NCBI RefSeq assembly: GCF_001649575.2
Contig: NC_051433.1
Span: forward strand, 10,430,445 to 10,494,444
DNA length: 64,000 nt
Reading direction: 5' to 3'
Source of the DNA: Kryptolebias marmoratus
Taxonomy: Eukaryota; Chordata; Actinopteri; Cyprinodontiformes; Rivulidae
Part shown: positions 37,001-48,480 of the stretch, piece after piece
Position numbering within the stretch: position 1 is the first letter of the stretch
Layout of the letters: every line of letters starts with the position of its first letter
Notes under the pieces: model-generated
Seen by the model: only the letters and a program-made list of their open reading frames with translations
The model's database searches: none
Told to the model about the DNA's origin: nothing
Translations under genes and position numbers: made by a program

Positions 37001-37523
37001 CCATCTTTTTTGATGCATGAGTTGAATCTTGCATGCATTTACTGAAGGAAGGAAAAAAAAAAAACAGGTCAGCTTATTGTGCAACAACTTGGCACACAGA
37101 TTGCTGCGTGTGCCAGATCGTGCATTGTAAGTACCCGTGTGCAAAAAGTTATTAGTCGTTAAAAACTGTTATGGGATCTGATCGTATGGTGAATTTTTTT
37201 GTAAGGTGTTTGTGTTAAATGTAGGGTTTTTTTTTTTTTAAGATTAGCACATTAATTGAGTCAAACTTGGCCTCTTGTGTTACATATTTAAAGAAAAATA
37301 AAATAAAAGAACTAGAAATGTCAAACAGGTAAGTCAGGATTTATGACGGCAGAAAAATGCGTGGCTGCAAGGTTAACCCAGTGTTGTACAGGCAAAAACA
37401 AACACGCTGATCCTAAAGCGAGTCTCCCTCTCCTCCTCCCTCTCATTTCACCCATCATTAAGTGCCTTCTAACCTCTGGACTTGAGTGCTTGTGTTTTCA
37501 TCACCTGTGCAAATACTGCAGAC

Positions 37524-37561
37524 TGTGTGTGTGTGTGTGTGCATATGTGTGTGTGTGTGTC
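37524..37561. repeat. Interrupted (GT)n microsatellite
   Basis: GT dinucleotides interrupted by GCATAT. A second short GT run follows near 37768-37784. Confidence 0.92.
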
Positions 37562-40384
37562 ATATGGCTATGGTTTACAAACAGTCTGCCTCCCGTTACC
37601 GGACACCGGAGCTATTCTGGCCTCTTCTTCCGATGCGCGCCATCCTTAGTGTCCGGTCTCCATGTGGAAGTCTGCAAGCCAAGGTCACCAGGTCACATTC
37701 CTCCAGCTCTTTGGCATTCTGCCTCAGGGTTCAAGTAGCGTGGAAGAGTGTGTTTGTGTGGAGTGTCTGTGTGTGTGTGTGTATGTGTTGTTTGTCTTTC
37801 CTGCGACAAACTGCATTCTGTCAGAGGGGAGGCATTGTCGCTCAGCTCTGTACAGACAGCACACACAGACTGAGGTTTTAAAATATGCAGAAAAGCTGTG
37901 TTTATGCAGACTTGCAGGCCTGAAATGCAAACATTATACAGTCGACTTTTTAAACTTTGTGTTGTACAGGAATGGGATCACAGCATCTCTCGCCATACAT
38001 GTACTATTGACAGGTCCATGAGAACCTCCTGTTTGCTTCAGGGTGGACAGCGATCCATCGGGATCAGTTGCAGACAAACATTTTTTATGTCAAACTGGTT
38101 GATTTAGTATCTGTGTGTTTCTGACACCTGAGAACACCAGAGGAAGAGCAGGAAGTCCAATCCATCATTTTATTTTTATATTGTTTTGTAGGAATCATCA
38201 TTATTAATCCACATAATAAGTGACAGTACAAGTTTTTATAGTTATATTTAGCTACTTTTAGGTACCTTAGTACCTAATTACTTATAGAAATGTGAAAAAA
38301 TTACAATATTTGATTTTATGTGTCTACTGTATGTGCAGTAATACTTAGTATTTTCTAAAATAGTTACAATTTTCCACTTTTCTGCATAAATCTGACCAAA
38401 CAAATAATTTCATTTTCCCATAAGTTCTAAAAAATATTTACAAAGAGCCTGAATTAAAATGGGTACAGAAAAAGAAGTCTTTTTCTGATTTTTGTGAGAA
38501 AAAAGAATCGTACACTAGGATTTGGGCTTAACATGAAGACTAAATTTGGGAAAAAGTGAGGACTTTGTTGAACTATGAATAATGAAGTTTGTGTTTACAG
38601 TGCTGTATACTGTAGTTGCATGAGACAATTTTTTTTTCCAGTTTAGTCACAGACAAATTTTCTGACTTTTTTCCATGGAATTTGTTGGTTTATTTAGAAA
38701 GGGACAACTCATCTTGACCATATGGAGAAAAAAAACATTGCAATTATGACACTTCTACTTCTGTGTTTCACAGACGAGGTGAAGCGATTGTGATGAAATC
38801 CAGTGGCCTTTCAATAAAATCCTGCTGTGAGGGTAAAATATAGTTTTTTATGTCACCTAACTGTTGTAAAGAGCTGAGTTTGATAGATATTTGACTGCAA
38901 ACACCTGACTCAACATGCTATTGGAATTATAGGCTCCTTCAAGCTGCTGGGTATATATATCACTAAAAGAGAAGGACTGGGTTGATTGTTCTTAATTATT
39001 AAATAACCAAATAGATTATTGTTGCATCCTTTTTGGAATTGGGTACCTTGTACCAATTTGTGGGGCAAGTGTTTAAAAATGTAATGATTCACAAACTTTT
39101 AAATATCCTAATCTACTGAATTATTATTATTAGGAAACTGATTTTTCTTTTAGACTCAATATAAAAATCTTGTTAAATACCAATTCTTTCATACTAATAA
39201 AGAAAATTTCAGTGCAAAACTTGATTGGTTGGTTCTGACTATATCCAATAACTGCAGAACATTTAAAAAATAATTAGGCACAAAAGTAAAAGAAAAAAAA
39301 CTAATTACTTACAAAATCAATCCCTGTTGGTGCAACAGCTGACCCGGGCACACACACGCAGCACCAGTAATGACTCTTCCCGTAGAACAGACTTGTTTGT
39401 TTATTTCTTACAATAAAAGAGAGTAGGACCAGGTAATCCAAAGATGAAACTTATCTTATTTCCTGGCCACCATCTGGGAAAAGGCAGATACATAAAATGC
39501 TTCAGAGGATAGCAAACAGCTAATCTTAATTAGGCGATGAGCAAAGAAGCAATAAAAAAGGCTGCTCTCCCTCAAAAGCTGATGTTCGAAAACATCATCA
39601 CCAGCATTAGCAATAAACGGTGCATGTAGGAGTTTTTCTGGATAACCCACAGGTTTTAATTGGAAAGCTTATAAGCCATTAATTTACCAATGAAGCTAAA
39701 ATAAACTCAGTTGTGTGTTTCAAAGGAGTTAAATAAAAAGATAACTAACCTACTGGTGGCGTTACTTTTACCAAAACTGGATTAAACGCATGCAAACTGA
39801 AACAGGAACTAAACTTTGCACTGATGTTTAACAAAAGCCTTATTTTATCCAGCTGGGATGTAGATGGCTGTCTACTCTTTTGAGCAGGAGTTTTATTTCC
39901 TTCCAGTATATCATCTTGAAGTAATTTTATTTTGTCAGCTTTGGATTGTCTGGAGGAAACAAACGCATCTATGAATCAAGACAAAACATACTCTACAAAA
40001 CATCCATGGAATCCCTCTCAACTTACAATGCCAGAAATAGCATTAGAACAGATGCACTGATTACATAAACACCTTGAAAAACATGCATTGTATCCCTTTC
40101 TGGATTTATGCAATAGTTTCGCTCTTATTTGCTAAATGTGCAGTTATTTAAAGATGGGTGAAGCCGTCGGTGGGTCCTTTATTTCTGCAAAAATATGATT
40201 AGATTTGTGCTCCGGTCCTAAAAGAAAACCTAACCAAGACAGTCGAGACAAAGACATTACGCTTTAACAAATATTTAATAAGGGAAGAGGTTCGACAGTA
40301 CGTTTCCTTTTAGTGTTCAAATGACGATAAACATCAAGATCCTGAGCTTTTTGTGGTTGTTTGTTAATTATTGTTGTTAATTTA

Positions 40385-40770
40385 TTTCTGTCACTGTGTT
40401 TCCTGTTATTCATTCTGATACTCTTTGATTGTGTCATTCATTGTCGGGTTCCCTCAGTCAGTTCTTTTCCTTATTTCTCACCTGTCCCTAGTTTACTGAT
40501 CAGCTCAGCGGCATTCACTCGTTTTAAATTCCTCCCAATGCTTAAACTCTCGGTTCTCAGCCAGTCATCAGTCTGTCATACTGTTCTTTTATCTGCCAGT
40601 CTTCCTGTGTTCTTGTTCGCCTGTTTCCAGCGTGCTCTTCATGTTGGTCGTCTTTGTTTTCTGCCTCGTCACCGTTTTATTTTTGTTATTAAATCATTTT
40701 TGGTATCTAGTCGTCGAGTCCCAGTGTCTCAGTCTGCACTCTTGGGTCCTATTTTAACAAATCTTGACGA
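40385..40770 (+). repeat. Retroelement-derived repeat (LTR or 3'-end type)
   Basis: Pyrimidine-rich sequence with a module order often seen in teleost retroelement ends: GTTCTTTTCCTTATTTCTCA, CTGTCCCTAGTTTACTGATC, CCAGTCTTCCTGTGTTC, GTTTTCTGCCTCGTCACC, TTATTAAATCATTTTTGG, then GTCTCAGTCTGCACTCTTGG-GTCC. The AATAAA-like TTATTAAATC before the end fits a polyadenylation region. A 155-codon open frame here (40361-40828) is a by-product. Family not assignable without a library. Confidence 0.55.
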
Positions 40771-40894
40771 GAGTATTAAAAGGCATGAAACAACTGTGAG
40801 GAGAAAGACAACAATCTCAAATAAATAAATAAGAATAAGGCTGCCGGTCTGCAATATGGAGAAAATAAAATACTGACTTACAAAACATTAGGCC

Positions 40895-40960
40895 ATCTGT
40901 GAAATATTTTGGTGGTTCCATCATGGTTTGGGCTTCTTTTGCTATAAAGACTTGTCATTT
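40895..40960 (+). mobile_element. Possible Tc1/mariner transposase remnant
   Basis: One frame from about 40905 reads KYFGGSIMVWASFA, close to the GGGS-MVWGCFS motif that lies just before the second catalytic Asp region in Tc1-type transposases. No flanking terminal inverted repeats or further transposase motifs were found, so this would be a short, dead fragment. Chance is a real alternative. Confidence 0.35.
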
Positions 40961-42523
40961 CTGATGGGAAAATAAACTCTAAATTCTAATTTTATATATT
41001 TACACAAAGAGTTGAATCTGTGGCAATGAAGTGAACTGATCATCAGTTGCTGGAGTTGCCAGATGTAGTTATTGTTGAACAAGTTGCTCAGTAGCAAAAG
41101 CAAAGACTCGAATACTAACTCATTGAATTGGATCATTTAATATGTTTTGTAAATCATTAAGTAACCAAGTATAATGGGTTTAGTTTCATTTTATAGGGAT
41201 TTTATTTATATTTTTCTCTCATCTGGACCAAAAAACCCTCAAAAAAAGTCCACAGTTCACATTTCACTTCCCACCATTTGTGATACTTATAAAATAAAAC
41301 AGTTCTGCTAAAGTTGGTGCTCTATTCTGATCAATTTTATTTTCTTGTGCCAGTTTAGTCCACCCTCTTCATCATTTCTGAATGTATTTAAATGCAAAGC
41401 AGAAAGCGACTGAGAAAGCGTGGGATTTAAGTGTCGATGGAATCCAGTTTGCTTTATTGATTTCTAAAATTCCTGAACACCAAGCAGGCTAACGTACAAA
41501 AGCTTCTACCAAAACATCTTATACCAAATCAATTTTAAAAAAATTATATGTGGCATGAACCAAAAGGACGATAAAGCCTGATTTCAAAGCAAGAACCTTC
41601 TTCCCTGAGATTCCTGGAGTCCCGTTCCCTGAAAGTCCAAAAAGTCCTGCCGGAAATCCAGCATGAGGCAACAGGCTGCCCCCCTGACACGGCCGCACAG
41701 TGTGAATAAGTTCACAGAGTGAACATGGCCATGGCTGACAGACAGACTGAGTCAGCGCCACATTCCAGTGGAGTCAACCAACCACTTTACCCCCAACACA
41801 CACCCGCACCCCTCTACACACACATTCATACACACATGCATCACCTCAATACGCTCTTTATCTCTTGTTTAAACACACACAGAGGCCAGGGCACAGGTAC
41901 ATACGTTTTATATTAACTACTTCACCCTGACAAAACATCTCCCCTATGAACAAACCTTTCAATGAGTCTAACTCACAGTCAGTTACACAATGACTGCCGA
42001 ATACAAATCACTGCTTTTATCTTACAGCTACGGTCTAAATGTGGTTCAAAATATTTAGTGTCTTCATTTTTTCCCCCCTGATTGTCCTTCCGTTTCGTCC
42101 GAGCACACACACACTTATAAAGAACCACTTTAACACTATAAAACACAGTTGGAAATGTTAAAACAAAAACCTCCCCTTTGTTTATTTTTGCATTTGTTTA
42201 TGCATGTATATTTCTCACAACACAAGCAGAGCAAATTCTTTAATTTTGCACAAACTGACCCCTTCAGCTGAGCTAAAAGCATGTTCTGTCAGCACGTTCC
42301 ATCGACCGTGGCATAGTTTGCATGTCAGAGAATCGGCCTCCATCTTCTTTAAACACCACCACAACATAAGGATTGTCCTCCCCGCAGTCTCACAGGACGA
42401 GGTAAACATGAATCCTCCCATTGATGTTTAGCTATCTGAAGATAATCAGAAACAGTTAACATGTGCTGGAGGTTTCCATGTTTCATTTTGAGGCAAAGAA
42501 AGGACCATATGCAGCTCACTATA

Positions 42524-42660
42524 AAAGGATAGTTTGGATTTCTTGAAGCGGTGTTCAGTGGAGCTGTTATTGGTAGTTAGCATATTGCCTGCAGTAGACA
42601 GCAGTCAAAGCGCTATCAGTCTGAAGAATCAGGCAGAGTTTGTCTTGATGGGAGCTGAGG
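42524..42660 (+). repeat. Dispersed MITE/SINE-like copy
   Basis: AAAGGATAGTTTGGATTTCT, TTCAGTGGAGCTGTTATTGG, CTGCAGTAGACAGCAGTCAA and TCAGTCTGAAGAATCAGGCA correspond in order to the left arm at 15356 and to the reverse complement of the arm at 15985-16106. Confidence 0.6.
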
Positions 42661-43388
42661 TAACAGCCAAGGCCAAAGCAGATCACTGCCCCTTGTAAAC
42701 AAAGAAAAGTAAACTAATCTGAAAAGTTTTTATCACAGTTTTTGCAAATGTTATTTCATTTAGTTTCACACTGTCACCACCTTCCCATTCGACAATTATT
42801 GCAAATCTAAGGTTAACTGGAGACCGAGTTGAAGACTAATAATGATCAATGCAATTTATACAAAACAGAAAATGCTAATTGTAAACAGGCCGAGAAAATT
42901 TCTGATGCAAATGTGAAATTTAAAAAAAAAACTTTTCAAGCAAATGCAGTTTTTGTAAACTAGTTTTCAAGTAAGACCAAAATTAGTCACACTTGTCAAC
43001 TAGTAAACATTTTAGATGCACTTTTTAACTAGTAAGCATTTTTCTAACTACACTCCTTAACTAGTTAGATCAAAATTGGCTTGATCTAGTGAGCATTTTC
43101 GTTTTTACTAGTACAAATTTTAGATTGCACTAGCCAACCTGTTTTCACATTTGGCAGTCACTAATAGTACCAGGAGGTACATTTCATGCTGAACTTGTTG
43201 GCTAGGGGTTTTGATGCTCACGAGTTAATGAGTTTGACGTGGTCATCTAGTTGTTTGGTCCAGTTGTTCACTAGTGCATTAAATAGCCAACAAGCCAACG
43301 TTTGGGCTTTTAGTGTAGCATTTGTAGAACGACTTCTGCTCCAGCTGGATAAAAGAGCCACTAGTTGGCAAAAAAGTGTTACTACCAT

Positions 43389-43556
43389 ACAGCGGTGTCC
43401 AGTCCTGGTCGTGGAGGGCCACTATCCTGCATTTTTTGTTGTTTCTTCAGAAGTCTGTTGATCACTCAATCAGTCAAATCAGGTGTGTCAAAGCTGAGAG
43501 ACACCTAAAACATGCAGGATATGGTCCTCCAGGACCAGGATTGAGCACCACTGGAC
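43389..43556. repeat. MITE with terminal inverted repeats (hAT-type)
   Basis: The left end (CAGCGGTGTCCAGTCCTGG, then GTGGAGGGCCACTATCCTGC) is the imperfect reverse complement of the right end (ACATGCAGGATATGGTCC, TCCAGGACCAGGATTGAGC, ACCACTG). The total is about 168 bp. The interior (GAAGTCTGTTGATCACTC, CAAATCAGGTGTGTCAAAG) is shared with 15510-15668. Non-coding, so it would depend on a transposase in trans. The class is inferred from the CAG-GTG ends. Confidence 0.75.
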
Positions 43557-44559
43557 TGTAAGTTTGTTAAGCTTGTCATCAAAATATATTTTATATTCAA
43601 CTAGAGCAGAGGATGAGTAAACTAGCTGAGGGGAAAAAAGGATATCAAGGATATCAGATAAATACTTAAAAGACTCATTTCAGGTTCATTGACTGACTTG
43701 AGCTTCCACTAGTTTGAGACCAGTTCAGCGTGTTGGTTGCGTCCAGCTCAGTTCATTTGGGGTTTCTGTAAAAAAACAAAAGCTGGGCAAAAGGATAAAC
43801 AAGACTTGAATCATCAATGTTCATCAACATATGACATGAATGTGCCGATGTTAGGCCTTCACTCAGCTGTAAGGGCTTTCTATGGGATTTTAAAGCTTTG
43901 CAGTAAGGATTTATCCAGTCACAGGAGCATTAGTGAAGTTTTCCAGGCAGCAGGAAAACATGTCAGCACAGGGCCTTGATGCAAGGAGTCAAGGTAAACC
44001 CTGTCCATCACATGGCACCATCACGTTCCACCTCTTTCCTCTGCATGCACTATATCTGGACTTTTGTTTAATCGTCACTCAGCATTGTGGGTAAATTTTT
44101 TTTGTGCTTCAAAGTGGTCCAGCAAGGACTTTGTTCAAATTAGTGCAAAGTAGCATGAAAAAAAAGTTTTAAAAAACTTCAGAGTTTATATTTTATAGCT
44201 GGTAAACACCATGAGTGCAATGGACAGGTCCTGGAGGTCCCAGATGAGGATGACTTGAAGAGGAGGGTTGCCTAAAATGGCCTAAAAGTCAAAATGTCAG
44301 AAATACCATGAGAAATAATTAAAAAGCTGTGGCATAAATTTTGTCCTTTTAATCGATAGGAAAGTGAGAAAACAGAAAGTTAGGAGGTGATAACTGATAT
44401 TCACCGCAGAGACAGAGGAATTAGACCTTTTACTTATTGAACTTGTCTGTTAGACTTTGTTAAAACCTCATTTCAAATGTTACATAACACTATCATTCCA
44501 CAAATTATTATTTTCATTTTGTAAAAATCCTGGTCACACAGATTAGCTCATCATCGTCA

Positions 44560-44665
44560 TCTGGTCAGGATCAAACTGGGGTCGTTCAAAGAGTTATCTA
44601 CAACAGGTAAGATATTAACTGTTCATAATCTTTCCATAGAATCCCGCTTCAGAAGATCTAAACTT
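44560..44665 (-). repeat. Dispersed MITE-like copy
   Basis: Matches 29020-29160 (see there) and ends GAATCCCGCTTCAGAAGATC-TAAAC, the reverse complement of the leading terminus of the 15356/42524 family. Confidence 0.55.
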
Positions 44666-46279
44666 GCTTTAAGGTGCTTTTATTCTGCAGTACTGTTTCA
44701 CTGCAGGAAAAATAGGAAGTCTCTGTCATACGTTTGTCCAAGTTCCAAAAGTAACATCAAGTGATTTACTTTTTATGATTGTAGAAAGTTTTTTTTTCAG
44801 GAGGAAAGTAAATAAATAAGATCAATCCCTGCCAATCTAATAATTCTTTCTTTGTCTTCATCAGCATCACACAGCGCAGGGCTGTTCTGCTGTTGAATGA
44901 AGGGGTGTAATTAGCTGTGCATGAGTCAGATACAGGTGTTTTGCAACTGAAGAGCGGCCTTAAACGCCACCCCCGTCCCCAGGTTTGGAAGCTTTACAGT
45001 TGTGAGACACCTTTACACGCAAGCCTGCTGTCAGTCAGGAGGAGCAGTTAGTCATCACGCTGCAGACAGTCGGAGGGTCTGCTGCTGGGATGTCTGGTGT
45101 GTCCACGTTGACAGATTTAGACCAGGCTTGATATGACCGAACCCCTCATGGGAGAGAAGCTGATAGCAGACAGAAGCACAGTTTGCACTTACGATAGGGT
45201 GTAACTGATAAAAACCAAATTAACTGAGAGACAGAGAGGTTAAACCTGAGTCTGTACATAAGATATACAAATGCTTTTTTATTTATTTATTTTTTTCAGA
45301 CTAATATGATTAATTTTCTAATTTAGCTTTAATTTGTCTTTGACAAGAATCCTGCTTTTTTCTTTTTATCCAAAGCCCACCTCTGGAGCTCAGTGCCAAC
45401 TTGTCATCGTAACAACTTTTGCAAACGCACGATAATGGTGATGACTGGTATTGTCACCTGCTTGCAGTAACGCAATGTGGATTTTCCTGTAAGGTCACTG
45501 CGGAGTGACGCAAACGCTGTGTCTCAAGAGCACAAACTGAGTCATTCACCTGAATAAAATACAATATACCCTCTGTGAGTGCACCACTTCTACAAATCTT
45601 TCCGATGTTTTTCACACAGACTTGTGCCAAACTAAGTGAACAGTAAGCGTGACATAACAAATCTCCACTGGTTTATACTTTCACTTGTGCTCTTCTTGTG
45701 CTTTAGAGTGCAGATCTTTCACTGCACGAAAGGTCTTTTATATAGACCCATTTTTTGACTTTTCTGAGTGCAATTTGCATAAATTTCTTTATGAGCTTCA
45801 TATTTTATTCCTGCAGGTCGAACAAGTCCATGCTGATTTGAAAACCGTATGTGAGCTTCACATGTAAACAAGTAAAACAGTGGATGTTATCAAGGAACCA
45901 AGCATGACTTCAGCCAGCACTGTTGGGTTATTATTAAATTCAAGTTGGCTGATTTGGTTGCTGGTGATCTGATAAATATTACTTCCTTAAAGCTTCTGGG
46001 AGCAAGTGTCAATATTTTGTGGCTTTCTAAAATATTAGTCTATTCCATCTTCTTGACACTTTCTCAAGTATCTAAACAAATCAGTGCAACCTAATTATAC
46101 ATTCTGAATTTTCCCACTTCAGTTCCTTCAAATGCTTGGTATGATCAGGTGAAGACAGATGTTTTTAGGTTCCTTTTACCAACGAACCACAACCAAAAGC
46201 ACTGCCTCGGTCACTTATCAGTGATGAAAATAAAGTAAGAGAAATTGAACTTTCTGTGAAAATGCATTGAGATGTGGAG

Positions 46280-46790
46280 AGCTGAATGGCTTTGCTGAAA
46301 GTTGCTGAAGAAACCAAATCTGAGTTGTAAAAGCTAAAGGAAGCAAAACACTAGCTAAAAGCAGCAAAAGGTAACTAATAGCTAGAAGTATCAAAGGCTA
46401 GCTCAAAGCTAATAGGCTAACTAAAAGCTAAAGTTACATAACTTTAGATAAAAGCTTAAAGTAGCAGAACAGTAGCTAAAAGATAAATGTAATGTCTAGC
46501 TAAAAACTAAAAGTTGCATGAGAGGACAAATATACAGTGAGTATGCTGAAGCAGATTTCAAAAATTAATGGAATTTGAAGGAATTTCACAGATCTCAATG
46601 TATTTTTAAATATTTTTAAAAGCATATAAAAGTTACAAAACCAAACGTCACAACACTTATCTCCTGAACGAGCTGAACATCCTGAGCTAAGCAGGAATAA
46701 ATTACTTAGCACAAAGCATGCGGAAGGCCTAAAATTGAAGAAGAAAAAAAAAAACATTAGAAAATTAATAACAAGGAAACAATATAGTGT
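46280..46790 (+). repeat. Dispersed repeat with degenerate AGCTAAAAGTAGC minisatellite
   Basis: Imperfect tandem units of the form AGCTAAAAGTAGCAAAA run from about 46320 to 46515, preceded by GCTGAAGAAACCAAATCTGAG. The trailing unit includes AAGTTACAAAACCAAACGTCAC and GCACAAAGCATGCGGAAG. The same order occurs at 58610-59320 inside tas1r3, so these are two copies of one element. Confidence 0.7.
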
Positions 46791-47811
46791 GAAAGCTGAT
46801 TCAGCATTCATCCTATTAATTTCCATTCCAGCAGGTGATGAGGCTTGATGAAGGACTACGAGTGGAGTCAGAGTCAAGTTGTCTGAAATGAGTCGGCTTG
46901 TGGCGGCGCTGGGCAGCTCCTAACCTGTACTGAGGGGCTCCAAACAGCCAGAGGGTCAGACTGCAGCAGCTGATATGTTTCTAAAAACAGGCAACCCCTC
47001 CTCCTCCTCTTCTGTTCTTCACAGCAGATGCTGATCTCTGTCTGTCTTCAGAAGGAAGCAATTATTGAGTCAGAGGGAAAGAGACGGAGAGACACACCTT
47101 TTTTAATAAAACCACATCAGCTCATCGGATGACTGACAGCCTCAGTTTGTGACTCATGCGTTGATTGTAAATGTAGGGTGATGGGGTTCAGACAGAAAGC
47201 TAAATTAGAGGCTTCCGACATGTAAAGTCAGGTCAGCACATGAAGACATCATGACCTCCCATCGCCTCTCTAGCAGCTTCGATTTCTCTATAAAGTTTTT
47301 CTTTCTTTTTTCTATATGACTCGTATCCTCTGTCACCCTAAACAAGTCTGGCCTGGTAAAATTCCACACCACTTGATCTGCTTCTCTGTACATTCACTCA
47401 AAGCAGCAACAATTTCTTACTGTTCGGATCAGGACGCCCACTCATAGGATGTTTTCCCAGCTGCTCACAAAAAGGCTACCTCGCTTCAAATGAGGCTCGA
47501 GCTGAGCAGGGGCCATACCTTGAAGAGAGCCTGAAAACACTGGGATATTTTTACGTTTGTTTCTGGATCCTGATCCTGGAGCATCTCCTGAAACTGGTCG
47601 TAAACCGGGGTCGCTCTGGCCACACATCTAAGGGAATCTGTGCTTTTATTTTACTTTTTTTTTCTTTCTTTCTTTCCTTTTTAGAGAATACGACTATTGA
47701 CTTTACATGGACACAATAAAACCTTATATAATGTGCACGGTATGTCAGAGACAGTGTTTTCACTTTGATGGCAGCAGCTGCAAAAGACAAAAGATATAAC
47801 AAACCAAATAT

Positions 47812-47853
47812 TTATATATATATAGATATATAGATATATATCTATATATATAT
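47812..47853. repeat. (TATATAGA/TA)n microsatellite
   Basis: TATATATATAGATATATAGA-type units; nearly palindromic AT-rich run. Confidence 0.9.
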
Positions 47854-47904
47854 ACAGGCTGCCACCATAAGCAATAATGTTTTTGCCCTTTTGTATGTTT
47901 GTAA

Positions 47905-48480
47905 TGTTAGCAAAAACCTCATGAACCACTGGATGGATTTTAATGAAACTATCACAAAGTTATGAATGGATGAACATCTACTGATTAACTTTTAAAGTTA
48001 AGATGGCCACCACAGATAAGGAACCTTAGCAAAGGAAAATATGATTACAATGCAGCCAGTTTTGCAGATATTAAGCTAACATTTGGCGTGGTAGTAGCTG
48101 ACAGTCATCCCCAACAAACACTCTGAGTGCTATCTGATTGTAAGAGATCTGTTTGTAAAGCTTTGGCCTTAACTGTGGGTGTCAACTCTGTTAGCAAAAT
48201 ATCTCACGAACCACTGTAAAGATTTTAATAAAGCTTTCAGAAAGTAATCGCTGGATGAGCACCTGCATCTATATCTGATGACTTTTCGGAGTCCACCTAA
48301 TTCAAGATGGCCACCACAGGTACTCAGCATTAGCCAACAGAAAAAGACTAACTCAGTCAGATTTACAGATCATCTAAAACGAGGTGTAGTTGTAGCTCAG
48401 AGTCGTCCTCAACACATACTTCAAATGCGAACAGATCACACAAGATATCGCATATCTCATGAAGTGTTATTTACAAGGTT
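47905..48480 (+). repeat. Two tandem copies of a ~284-bp dispersed repeat
   Basis: GTTAGCAAAAACCTCATGAA-CCACTGGATGGATTTTAATG (from 47908) is repeated as GTTAGCAAAATATCTCACGA-ACCACTGTAAAGATTTTAAT (from 48190). Later shared blocks are AAGATGGCCACCACAG (48001 and 48304) and a GTAGTAGCTGACAGTCATCC / GTAGTTGTAGCTCAGAGTCG pair. A single reverse-orientation copy lies at 52080-52310. Divergence between the tandem copies is high, so the duplication is old or the two are independent insertions. Confidence 0.75.

Larger units (their letters stand above)
30640..40370. other. Gene-free DNA with microsatellites only
   Basis: No gene supportable. It contains (ATTTT)n at 33981-34006, a poly-A run of 22 at 36496-36517 and a GT microsatellite at 37524-37561. 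Open frames of 100-131 codons (31487-31822, 36043-36393, 37343-37881) have no domain, no splice context and overlap low-complexity DNA. Confidence 0.5.

Noticed and set aside
37343..37881. Two overlapping 131-codon frames
   Set aside because: Both pass through a GT microsatellite encoding Cys-Val runs; no real coding signal.
40361..40828. 155-codon open frame
   Set aside because: Low-complexity, pyrimidine-rich retroelement-like DNA, with no domain or splice context.
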